From Symbiodinium natans (lineage: Eukaryota > Sar > Dinophyceae > Suessiales > Symbiodiniaceae), in assembly GCA_905221605.1 (NCBI GenBank), contig CAJNDS010000435.1:890823-954822 (forward strand): a DNA stretch of 64,000 nucleotides, given 5' to 3'. Position numbers and translations under genes: made by a program. Of this stretch, positions 1 through 11,700 are shown piece by piece; within the stretch, counting starts at the first letter, position 1; every line of letters begins with the position of its first letter. Below the pieces are notes generated by a model, which saw nothing but the letters and a program-made list of their open reading frames with translations, searched no databases and was not told the origin of the DNA.

Positions 1-2740
1 CCAGTTTACATGAATGTGTTTGGGCAGTATGTTTTCATGTCTTCGCTATAAAGCGAAATGCAAGCAGAGCCTCTGATACCCCATTGTGGCGCTTGGAAAA
101 ATGTAGGTTCGAGCGAGGAAAAGAAAACTAATGTTACACTTTTCTTGCTATAACTGACCAAATCCAGCAAGTGTTTTCTCAGGCACGCCGCCCGCAATAA
201 ATCAGTCAGTGTAGTTAGCTTTTTTCGCGCTGTCACAAGCGCGCATGGTTTTGTGAAAGCGCATGAAAAACCACTCATCAGCCGTAAAACAGCCAACCTC
301 TCCAAAGAAGTAATCGTCTTAGGATTTTCCAAAGCCTGTGTTTTGAGAACATCACACGCAAGAGCCACGGAACCGCCAGTGGCGTAGCGCGCGACCTAGT
401 TGGGGGGCTTTCGAGAGCTTTGTGGTCTCTATACTGCTGGTCGGAGTGAATTTTTGCGGGTTGCGCGGCATTTGGGGTTGTTGTTTTTGTCGTCTCATTT
501 TGTGGGCTCTCACGTGTTCCGTTTGTTCTGGTATCTGGCCTGGTCCTCCTTGTAAACGTTTGCACATTGCTGCTGATCATCGTTTTGAAACAAACGAATT
601 CCCTGGCAATGACACATTTGCACCTGAGATTTCGGGCATAGTGAAGTTTTCCACTCTCTTCACGAGTTTGAGTACCATGTTAAACGTGCACATGTGTAAA
701 CGAAACGCAGTTCGAAAGTTCTTCAAAGCTGGCAGTCAGTGCCAAATACTCAACTGCTGTATAGCCTTCGGCTCCAAACACTCTCGTGAAAAGTGTAATG
801 GCGGGAGGCGACGATGTGGCAAAGCTAGACACCAGACTCAAGTATGTTGAAGGTGCCCTACACTCTACACAAGTCCTTGCCTTCCTTACGGCAAGGGTGT
901 TGGGCAGGACCGGGAGTGGTCTGCTTCGTTGCGGGCGCCTTCCGTGAGAAGGTTGCGGACAACTAGCGTGTGTGGCGGGAGGGCGCGGCTGTCAACAAGG
1001 AAAGGTGGGGATGGGGGGCAAGACCGGACAAAGCCGTGGAAGTGTCAACTCTTTGACCTGGTCATCGGACACCTGGACAGCCGGACAGCTGGGGACACAA
1101 GGCGTGTCAGGAGCTCTGCGCCAGCAACCTTGCAGTGGAGGCCTGCTTCCACAAAGAACCCCCGGCGGCGGCTGAAACGCCTTGGGTCCTGTCTATGCTT
1201 TGTCGCCAGTCGACGGAGGGTCTCCAGGCACGTAGCTTGCTGGGCCGGGAGGAGATGCGGGGCGCGGTTCGCAAGGTCTGGGCCATGAGAGCGACATCCG
1301 GGCCTACTTCTGCGGGGACCAGGGCAAATGCAAGGGTGGCAAGGGTGTGGGTGCTGGAGGGAGTGGTAGCCTTGGTGGAGGGAAGCGCTGCGGCGCCTTT
1401 CTGCCGGAAAAACAAGCCTTTGGATTGGAGGAGGGTGGTGTGGTACAGCCCGGTGGGCAGGGCACGCGGTCTCGTACCGTCGAGACCGCGGGGCGAGGGT
1501 TGGGGTCCTGCTTGCGAAGTTGTTCAGTTTGTTGGTGCCTTGGTGTTTGGTTAGCGAAGTCTTGGGAGTGTCTTCACGGGCGCGTCCTGGTACTTTTCGT
1601 AGGTCGTGCGCGTGTAGCTGAAACAGTTTTGGGCGCTGTACGGATGTTAGCTGCGTAGCGCTGCTAGCTTTGGTCGGTATGGAGCGACTACTGATTGTCT
1701 GGTGAGTGCTGGGTTTTGGGAGGATGCCCACAGCGGGGGGATTTCAACCTCCAGTTCCAGTTTTTGATTTTATGGGGGGATTTGGGCAGGGCCGTCTCGT
1801 TTAAACATGTTACGACACGTTTTCTTTTCTGGTTGGGGCGGCGACAAGCCTGAACGCAACAAGTGTTCGACTCAACCCTGTCGGGGAGTGAGAGAAAGCA
1901 TAGACAAATGTCGGATTACCTTCAAGTGAAGAGGACTTGCCTAGGACTAAGTGCGCAGTCGAGTATCTCAGGGTTGGGCCCAGCGCCCGGAAGCCTTGAA
2001 CTTTACAGTCTTTCAACCCTGAACCCTAATTGATCGAAACGTTTTGACCGAGAGTTTTGACCGAATGTGTTGACCGGAAAATACCGAAAAGTCTTGCTTT
2101 TAGAGCCTTAGTTAGTTTCACTTTTTGTGCCCCCGGAGCATTCTGAGGCCTTTCGTGGCATCATTTCTGCGCTGACTTGTTTGGACATACCCCCCGGATA
2201 TATCTTGCGAGCAAGAGGCTTAAGCAACCTGATAAGTAAGTTGAACGGCCTGGGCATCCTCGTCAAACGGTGGTTTCCAAAGGACTCTCATTTTTCAGAA
2301 CACGAGCAGCTCGTGTTGACATACGGCAGTTCCATTTATGTTGCTTTGAGGGTATAGGGTATGGGGGTTTCGGGTTTAGGAGGAGGTTAAGGCTCACAGC
2401 AGTGCAGGTACATTCTGAAAGCCTTGCATAAACCTCCCAAGAGTAAACCTTTCATAAGGGACCGAAAAGAGTAGATTCCTGTTTGAGTCAAGTTCCTTCA
2501 CGAGCTCACGCAACCTTAAAGCTTAAACCCTAAACCCCTAGGACCCCGAATTCAGAGCCTGCAAACTTAAACCCCAAACAAACGCAGAACATGGGAGCCT
2601 GGACCTCAAGGGCTTAAGGGTTTGGACTTGGGAAAGGGTTTGAATTGCTAGCCGTTCGGATGTTGGGTGGAAGGTGCCGCTTGGGTGGGCTTAACACCTA
2701 AACCCTCAACTTCCCTAAACCTAAGCCCAATCTGCCTCAG
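1..2740. other. Unassigned left flank with a GC-rich coding-like patch
   Basis: No gene is recognised here. Positions about 900-1700 are GC-rich and open in several frames. On the + strand a Gly/Lys-rich stretch (GKCKGGKGVGAGGSGS, about 1325-1375) and a Cys-containing stretch (CQELCASNLAVEACF, about 1107-1151) look coding-like but lie in different frames, and a 228-codon minus frame (1045-1731) overlaps them; I cannot choose. Positions 1740-2700 carry the first scattered telomere-type heptamers. The missing N-terminal exons of the S10 gene, including a signal peptide, should lie in or upstream of this stretch, but I could not identify them. Confidence 0.3.
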
Positions 2741-2789
2741 ACAGCTCTTCTACTGGTTCATCGAAGCCGAATCAGGAAATCAGCCGGGA
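2741..2789 (+). CDS. S10 exon: substrate-pocket strand (LFYWFIEAES)
   Basis: First recognisable S10 exon. It follows a CAG acceptor, starts with the third base of a codon and reads QLFYWFIEAESGNQPG, the family's 'lFYWf.Es..nP' strand that precedes the oxyanion-hole loop. A GC donor follows. Because it begins in mid-codon, at least one exon must lie upstream. Confidence 0.85.
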
Positions 2790-5700
2790 GCGCCTCATCT
2801 GCCACAATGCCTACAGGGGCGTGCTTTAAAGTAGAGTCTTCCAAGGCTACCCATGAGGTTGAAGGGCTCCCCCAACATGGCCCCCAATTTGGCAACGAGT
2901 TCTCTTAAACCCTAAACCCTACCATGCCCCTAATTCACCCTGCACGCCCCATAGGCCCTAAAGTAGACCCCTAGTACATGCGAGCCCTAACCCCAACAAG
3001 TCGCCCGAAACCCCAGGACGGAACCTCAGTTGTCCGAGACGATAGAGCTTTTCCCTCCCCCTAAGCCCTGAACTTAGGGGTTAGGGCTTATAGGGTCATA
3101 GGGTTTAAAGGGTTGATAGGGTTTACAGGTTTGAAAGGGTGTAGGGTTTATTTTGGGTTTACCCGAATCCCATTGCTGTTGTTGGATGCAATGGCAACAT
3201 CAACACCTCCCAAAGCAGCAGGCCATAGTTTATCACCCCCGTGATTGCATGATATAGCCGTTTACATCCCACCCAGCTAGGCTTTGGGACCCAAGAAACC
3301 CCGAAGCTGAGGTGCTTGAACCCCAGACCCGAAAGCCCCAAGACAAAAGCCAAGAAGCGCCTGAAGCTGAGGTAGCCCCGAAACCGCAAATCCCTTAAAC
3401 CCCCAAACCCCCCAAACCCCCCAAACCGCCCAAACCCCCCAAACCCCCCAGACCCCCCAAACCCCCAAAACCCCCCAACCCCCTAAACCCTAAACTCCAA
3501 ACCCCAACTAACCCCCTGAGGTGACACCCAACCTCATCTGGATGAACGGCGGCCCCGGCGCCTCCAGCATCATGGGGCTGATGGCAGCTCGCCGGTCTCT
3601 TCAAGGAACCCAAACCCTGGAAGGTTTTGAGGGGTTTATAGGGTTTAAGGTTTTTTGGGGTTTTTAGGGTGTTTAGGCTTTATCGGGTTTTTTAGGGCTT
3701 AATTGGGTTTATAGGTTTTTTTTGGGGGTTTCGGGGGTTTTTAGGGTTTATAGGGTTTTTTAGGGCTTAATTGGGTTTATAGGTTTTTTGGGGTGGGATT
3801 TCGGGGGTTTTTAGGGTTTATAGGGTTTTTGGGGCTTAATCGGGTTTATAGGTTCTTTTGGGGGGGATTTCGGGTGTTTTTAGGGTTTATAGGGTTTTTT
3901 GGGGCTTAATCGGGGGTTATAGGTTTTTTTGGGGGGATTTCGGGGGTTTTTAGGGTTTGTAGGATTTTTAAACTTAATCAGTTTATGGGGTGTTTTTGGG
4001 GGGGATTTAGGGGGTTTACAGGGTTTAAAGGATGTGCAGGGTTGATAGGGTTTATAGGGGTTTTAGGGTTTTTTGGGTTTAGAGGGTTGAAAGGGTTTAT
4101 AGGGTTTGTAGGGTTTATAGGGTTTATAGGGTTTACAGGTTTAGGGTGGTGGGGTTCAGGGTTGTGGGCTGTGGGGCCTACGTAGCTCCCAATCAAGATC
4201 AGCCCCTAAACCCAGAAAGCTCTCAATCTCCAAACTCGCCTGTAAACCCCCAAACCCTCAACCCTAGAAATCCTAGAAACCCAATAAACCCTATAAACCC
4301 TATGAAGCCGATAAACCCGAGATCCTCTCCGTGGTTTACCGCTATCGACACCCAAAGGGCTTAGCCTTTAGGGGTCGGATCATGGGTTTGACTATTTGAG
4401 GGCTTCGGGTTTAGGATGTGCAGTTTCGGGCCCCGACCTTATAAAAAGGGTTTTATAGGGCTCGAAGTTTATGCAAGGTGCGTGGTGTTTAGGGTGTACA
4501 TCCGAAGTCGGGCTTAGTGTTTACATGAGATTCATTCGATGCTTGTTTTGGTTTTGTATTGGATTGCGCGCGGACTTGCTGCCCAATCTCAACGATTTAG
4601 ATGTAAATTTAGGTTTGCTTATCCATGGTTGGGTCGCAAAGGCTTTCAAAAACACCAAACTAGAAGAGCTGTGGGTACATGGCCACTGGGGCTTCGGGCG
4701 GCTTAGTGTTAAGGGTTGAGCGTTGCGCACTGCCGAGGTGGAAAACATCGGGCCGCTGACGTTGCAGCAAGACGGCAGCCTTGCCCCGCCAGCTGGCACT
4801 GTTTAGGGGGCTGGGGGTTTAGGGTTTAGGGTTTAGGGTTTAGGGTTTAGGGTCTAGGGTCTAGGGTTTAGGGTTTGTGTGGGGGCTCAGGGTTCGGAAG
4901 CTCCAGTGCCCGCCTATGGTTCGTTAGATCCTATATGGTCAGTTCGCTAGGTCATGGTACCCTTTTGGTGTACACCTAAATTGTAGGAGCCACCTTAGAA
5001 TAGTAACCCCAAAATGGGTACTAAATTAGAGGAGTCACCATATGGCCTGTGAAGGAAATATAGGGCCATTTTGGAAAGAGGTATTTTTGAAGATCAACTA
5101 CGAGGAGCTGTCCCCCACCCCAAACCCTGGACAGCCCAGAACCCGACATCCTAAGCCCTAGACCGTCCTCCACCTGCCTTTGCCCTAGGGTTTGGGGGTT
5201 TAGGCTTGAGGCTTTAGGCGCTGGGGTTTACACGTAGGTTGGTGCTTCGTTTTGGGTTGAGAGTTCTGAGTGGCACCGCACCCTATACCTACTGGGGTCT
5301 AAGCAGAGTGCTTGGGATTTCATCGGATGTAGCACTTCAACCCTGCACCGGAAAACTCTGACCCCAAGCCACAGTCAGGCATGTGGCCTATAGAGCAGCA
5401 AACAATTGTTAACTAAGGCAAGATCCTTTCAGTCATGTTGCCATCCTGTTTTCCCTAGTCTAATGCTAAACTCCTGTGAGGTTCAGGGCTTTGGCTCAGA
5501 ATGACTTAAGCGCAAAGATTCAGAAATCTGGCACCCAAACCCCCTAACTCCGAATACATCAATGCTTATACATGCCGTCGACTTGCCGAAGCTGATTTCG
5601 CAAACTCAGCAAAGTCCAGCTCATTCGACTTATGGGTTTGGGGTTTAGGGTATAGGATCCAACTTCTGGGCGCATTTTGGATCCTGAACCCTAATCTTCA

Positions 5701-8700
5701 ACCCCCAAAGGGCCCGATTCTTGAGATCCATTCCCATGTCCTTCTCGAGTTGCCGAGAGCCCTGGCGTACCCTGGGGTTCACAGTTTACGGTTTTACGCT
5801 TTAGGGTGTAGGGTACTGCGGTTTAGCTTTTAGACGTTCGCGGTTTGAGGTTCATTTAGGGTGTGATACATCCCTAAGCCGCAGCTCCAGTCAAATCTGT
5901 GTGTGGCGTGCCAGGAACCCACACGCCTGGAGCGGGAAGAACAACGCAGCTTGGCTTTGACCTACTGGTCCTTAGGTAGGGAATGACTGTTTAGGGGTTC
6001 AGGGTTTTAGCGTCTTAGGATTCAGGGGTTGTGAATTCCCCTCGTGCCGTTTGTTTTGAATGAGCCCCTCATCCCCCCCCCCCTCCCCTCCAAACAAGAT
6101 ATAGATGCCTTCTTGTGAGAAAGTCTCCTGCTGCCGATGTCCCCGCAACAACTTGATCCTGATGCAGAACCATTGATTAAGAGGCATATTGGACTCTTTG
6201 GATCTATGATGAGTTCTAAGATGCGATCCTTTAGCAGCGTCCCGAATTGCTGCCTGTTGTGCGGCTCAGAAGCAATTCACCCCTTCCTGGGCCACCACAG
6301 ATTGGTTCGAACAGCAAGTGCTGCTTGAGGGCCATCTCGTTGGAATTCAGGTCTGGGTGTTCATGAAAAGTATGGGCCCTGTTTCGGTCTCTGTTCTGGT
6401 ACGTCTGTTGCTTGTAGTATGTGTGTACACTTAACATAGAGTGATATACAAAAGTAGAAGCATTGCAGCGTTGCTTACGTGTCTTTGCCTGTCAATCATT
6501 CCGGGCACAAGAATGAGTCCATACTTCGAGCAAGGCAGTAGCCTAATTGAATAGGATGGGCATTGTGGGCTGGTTTAGATGATAGCTATATACAGGGGTT
6601 AGAAGGGGATGAGATTGACAACTACTTAAAGGAATGCTAAGGTCACAACCCTAAACTACCCTCATTTCCCACAGGCCCCATGGCCAAGCACTGCACTCCC
6701 TTAGGTCCAGCCTACTCCAGAACACTCCACGCTACGTAGTTCCTAACGTTTCGGCCGTGCCATCGCTAAGCATTGGGTCGAAGCCAGTACTGCCTATAAT
6801 ATAATTAATACCCTAAAACCCCACCCCCTGCCCAAATTCTAAACGATTTGGGGGGCTAAATCCTAAAGAATAGGGTTTAGCGAATAGGGTTTAGCGCCTA
6901 AATCCTAAAGAATAGGGTTTTGGAATAGGATTTAGGGCCTAAATCCTAAAGAATAGGGTTTAGGAATAGGGTTTAGGGCCTAAATCCTAAAGAATAGGGT
7001 TTAGGAATAGGGTTTAGGGCCTAAATCCTAAAGAATAGGGTTTAGTAATAGGGTTTAGGGCCTAAATCATAAAGAATAGGGTTTAGCGAATAGGGTTTAG
7101 GGCCGAAATCCTAAAGAATAGGGTTTAGGAATAGGGTTTAGGGCCTAAATCCTAAACGAATAGGGTTTAGAGCCAAAAATCTTGAAAATGAGGGGGTCAT
7201 TTCTGCCATATGAATTCTATTTAAAATCAATTGGGAATCGGCCACTTTTTCCCGAATCCTGGGGTACCCCCCACGGAGGCCTAAATCCTATTTGCTAAAT
7301 CCTATTCCCGGACACGCTAAATCCTAAACGAATAGGATTTAAGGCCTAAATCCTAAAGAATAGGGTTTAACGAGGCTTACTGCAGATTTGGGTTCGGTGT
7401 TGGGAGGACTTGGGTGGTTTCTGGGTTGGGTATTTGGTAGGGCTTGCATTGAGGGCGCACATGTTCACTTCGGACAGGTGCTCATCATCGACAATCCTGT
7501 GGGTTCCGGCTTCAGTTGCTTGGCACAGGGTATGGGACAGAGGGGATCTCAACAGTCGGAAAATGTGAGTTGCAGTTCAGGGTCTACATGGACCCTTGCT
7601 TTGATTGCAGTTCCGCTCTTTGGAGGGTACCTAGGTTTCTGGTTACATCAACCGTGTAATAAGAAGATCGGCAAATCGAACAAAACCTAAGGGTTAAGGG
7701 TTTAGGGTTGTGGCCGCTTGGTGCACATGGCCACCCTGAGTCCTCTGACGACCGAGCTTCCGACACCCCAAACCCTGAAATCCAAAGACAAGAAGCTTCA
7801 CCCCTCAGGCTTAGGCGAGCCCATTCCCAACATCGAGACATGATCAACTATAGGTACTTCGGCCCCTGGAAAGTGTTGTTTTCCACTTGAGGGGACCAAA
7901 TTTAGAAACGTATTGCAGAGAGTGTTTCATGGCCAACCTAGTCAAGATTCAGGTCGACCCATGGGTTAGACCCTGGGAATGATACTACGTAGTTTTCTTT
8001 GGCATTGGATGTGGAGAGGCTGAGGGGCTGAAGGGTGTGCTAGGCCCAGAGCCCTAAAAACCCCCAACAGCAGAAACTCAAAGCCTGCAACCCTAAACCC
8101 CAGACCCCAAATCCTAAACCCCATAAAAATCCCTCAACCCTGAACCCTAAACCCTAAACCCCATAAACCCTAAATCCTAAACCCCAAACCCCATAAACCC
8201 TCAACCCTGAACCCTCAATCCGAGCCCTGCGTCTCACCTGCGTCTGTCACGCAAGGCTTCACAGGCAAAGAGCCAAAGCCCCAGCTGCCTCGGTAAGGGT
8301 TTAGGGTTTAGGGTTTGGGGCTTGGGGCTTAGGGTTCAGGATTTGTAGCCTTAGGGTGTGGGAGGGAAGGCAGACAGCGCCCTGAACCCTCAGCCCTGTC
8401 AACCTTAGCACACACCTAAACCCTAAACCCTAACCCTAAACCCTAAATCCTGGACCGGTTTGGCATAACCTGTCGGCGGGTCGATGTGGCGTAGCGCCCC
8501 AAGCCCTAAACTAGGACCCAGATAGGCCCTTCTCCTTTGTTGGGGGGGGGTGGGGGGTTAGGTTCCTTAGAATTGAAACCAAAAGGGCACCTTTTTTTTG
8601 CTTGGTGACTCTTGGGCCTAGTGAATCCGCTTACCTTATGCCCTGAACCCGTAAACTACCCAAACCCCTGAGCAACGGCTCCCCCAAAAGCTTCAAGCTT

Positions 8701-11700
8701 GGCAGGACCTACGGTCGGGATATGGCAATGATCAGTCTGAAGTCATATATATATATATATGTATATCATGTATATCATGTCGTGTCTGATCTTACCTTAT
8801 TATCGCATATTAATAGTTTCGGACATAAGTTGCAGTATAGGTAGAGAATCTAGCAAATAAGATAGAATATGGTGCGGGGTACGTAGCCAACCTTCAACTT
8901 TAACTGTCTCCGGGTCCTAACCAACCTTGAGCGAAGTGTTAGAGCCCTGAAACCGCCGAAGGCGAACCTATTCCCCCCTCGAAAGCTGAGCCCCTATGTC
9001 GACCCGCAGCTTGACACCCTGAGCATCCCCACAGCCTTACCCGATTTTTTCCGGTGCTTCTAAGAGGTCTTAACCCCCTAAACCCTAAACCCTCAGCCCT
9101 AAACCCTAAACCCTAAACCCTAAACCCTAAACCCTCAAGATGGCGCCTGACTCCCACTGAGCTGCCTGAGGAGCTACGTCACTTCGGAGGAGGAGATGCG
9201 CAAGGACTTCTACACGGCCCTGAAGCACCCAATCCGGACTATTCCGAACAACGGCTCTGGTTCAGGGTTTGTGGTATAGGGTTTAGGGTTTAGGGTTTAG
9301 GGTTTAGGGTTTAGGGAGTTTGGTGAGTCAGTTTGAGTTTGCCCTAAACCCAAACACCCCGTGGGCTTTGGGGCCGTGGGAGATGCTGGCTCAGGGCGCC
9401 GGCCTCCCTCAAGCAAAGCAATCCCTTGGCCTTTCCCACCCTGAAACCCTAGATCGTGACACTCACAACCGACACTCAACCCCTAAACCCTAAACCCTAA
9501 ACCCTAAACCCTAAACCCTAAACCCTAAACCCTAAACCCTAAACCCTAAACCCTAAACCAGATAGAATCCATGCTTAGGGTTGCCTGAGAGACCTTCCCC
9601 ATGCAGTAGACCACTGCGGGGTTTTCGGCGGCGCACGCAAGCCTCAAGATGTCCATGATTGTAGGGCCGCTTGTGCTCTAAAGAGGACACTACTTGACTT
9701 GGAGTCCTGGTGAGCAAAACCCTAAACCATAAACCCTAAAGCCCTAAGCCCCAAACCCTAACCCTAAACCCTAAACCCTAAACCCTAAACCCTAAACCCT
9801 AAGCCCTAAACCCTAAACCCTAAACCCTAAACCCCAAGTCTCCGAGTCGGTACTCGAAGCATTTGTCCTCTACTGCAGGCGAGTTCTCCGAATTCTGAGT
9901 CTGCTTTGGGGCTCAGGGGTTGTGTGTAGGGTGCAGGGTTCAGGTTTATGGTTTAGAGTTTACTGTAGGGTTTAGGGTCTAGGCTTGACTGATAATAGTT
10001 GCCCAAGAAGGAGCCCTAATTTAGATCCCGTCAGAGAGCCTAGTTCAGCAAGGTACATCCTCACCCAGCATCCGGAGTACGCAAGGACTTCTCACAGCCA
10101 AGTGCATGCGCTTCTTTAAGCTAGCGCCCCCCCCCCCCCCATAACCATAAAAGGTTTTTGGCATTCTTTTCTGGATCTTGTTCGGTGTTGTGGGTCTATG
10201 GGGGAGTTGGGGGGGTTAATAACGGTCCTGCCGATCTCAACCCTGAACCCAAACCCGGAAGCCCAGAACCTCAAGTACGTTGTGCAAGAAGCAAAACGCT
10301 GTAGGTACCAGTGTTCTGGGCATGGTCGCTGGCTTCAACCCAAGCGTTTATCCGTGACGAAATGCGCGTTTCCAAAACGCAGACACGCACGTTTTCAAGG
10401 ACAGCAGGTTCATGAATAGACACACAGGACGAACTGGAGCCTACCTACGTCTGAGGCTTTGCAGGAACCAGACAATGATGTTTTTGGGGCTCAGGAAGTA
10501 GACATCCCGACTAACTCTACGACTACCAACTCCCAACCAAACCCCAAACCCCGTCCCCACCCCCTAAACCCTACCTCCTCGAAAGGAACCCCTTGTGGGT
10601 CACTGGCGAGAGTTATGGCGGCAAGCGGCTGGGCCAGATTTGAGGGCCCGTGTGTTGTTAAGATCCGAAATACCCACGAACTCAGGGCTAAATGTTCATA
10701 GGGTTTAGGGTTAAGTAGAGGGTTTAGGGTTCGGTTGGCGTTTAGTGTTTGAGGTTGAGGGTTTTGGGTTTGGGCTTCGTCTAGGGTTGAGCGTTTTGAG
10801 TTGGGGGTTGGGGGGGTCGAGGGGTCCCAAGCCCTACTCCAGGTATGTTCCCAACGTCGCCTACGAAATCCACCTCCGAGCGGAGCTCCCGCTGAAGGGC
10901 ATCATCATAGGCTGGCCGCCTTAAACCCACACTCCAAACGCGGGTGCAAAACCCAAACCCCAAATCCTAAACCCCAAACCCTAAACCCTGAACCCTAAAC
11001 ACCGGACCCTAAACACCGGAACAACAACCCTTAATCCAAAACCCAAGAGCCTACTTCAGGGGATGACCCAAAATCTCTGTCATCCTTCTGTCTGCGTGGC
11101 TCCAGCCAAGCACGAAAACACCACACAGGATTTGGGGTAGTTTAGGGTTCAGGTTTCAGGGCTTCGGGCAACTTCGAGAATTTCAAAGCCCAGTTTCCCT
11201 TACAGGGTTTGGAGTTTAGGGTTTTTGCCTAGGGTTTAGGGTCTATGACTTAATGTGGAAAGCCCTCTTTCCCAAAACAATGCTGGGCATGCCGGAGGGG
11301 CTTAGACTGTAGCATCTATTTCGTTTGGGGGCCAGGAGGGGCTTAATGCCTAAAAGTCCCATTGTGGGAACGCCCAAGAAGGGTAAACCCCATTTTCAGA
11401 ATCCCCCCCCCCCCCCCCCCCCACGTCAGGCAATGGCGTCTACAGCGGCCTGATCCAGAACCCGACGGCGCCTGGGTGGAGGAATCGTCGCATCCTCCAT
11501 CTGCCATACTTGGGGGTTAAGGGTTTCAAGTTTACGTTCATTGGTACTTGCAAGTGGGGTTAAACGTACACCGAACTAAGGCGATATACCTTTGAGAGCT
11601 ATAGCTACGCCGCTTATAACTCACTAAAGAGTACTCATGGTTCACCTACAAACCCTATAAACCACATAAACCCTACAAACCCTATAAACCCTAAGCTCTA

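Noticed and set aside
1045..1731. 228-codon minus-strand ORF
   Set aside because: It overlaps equally long + frames in GC-rich DNA, is rich in Arg/Pro/His as expected from GC bias, and shows no motif.
3978..4196. Asn-Pro-Ile and Gly-Phe-Ile repeat proteins on both strands
   Set aside because: Telomere-like repeats have no stop codon in some frames, so they yield artificial repeat proteins; the same applies at 3395-3613 and 46590-46978.
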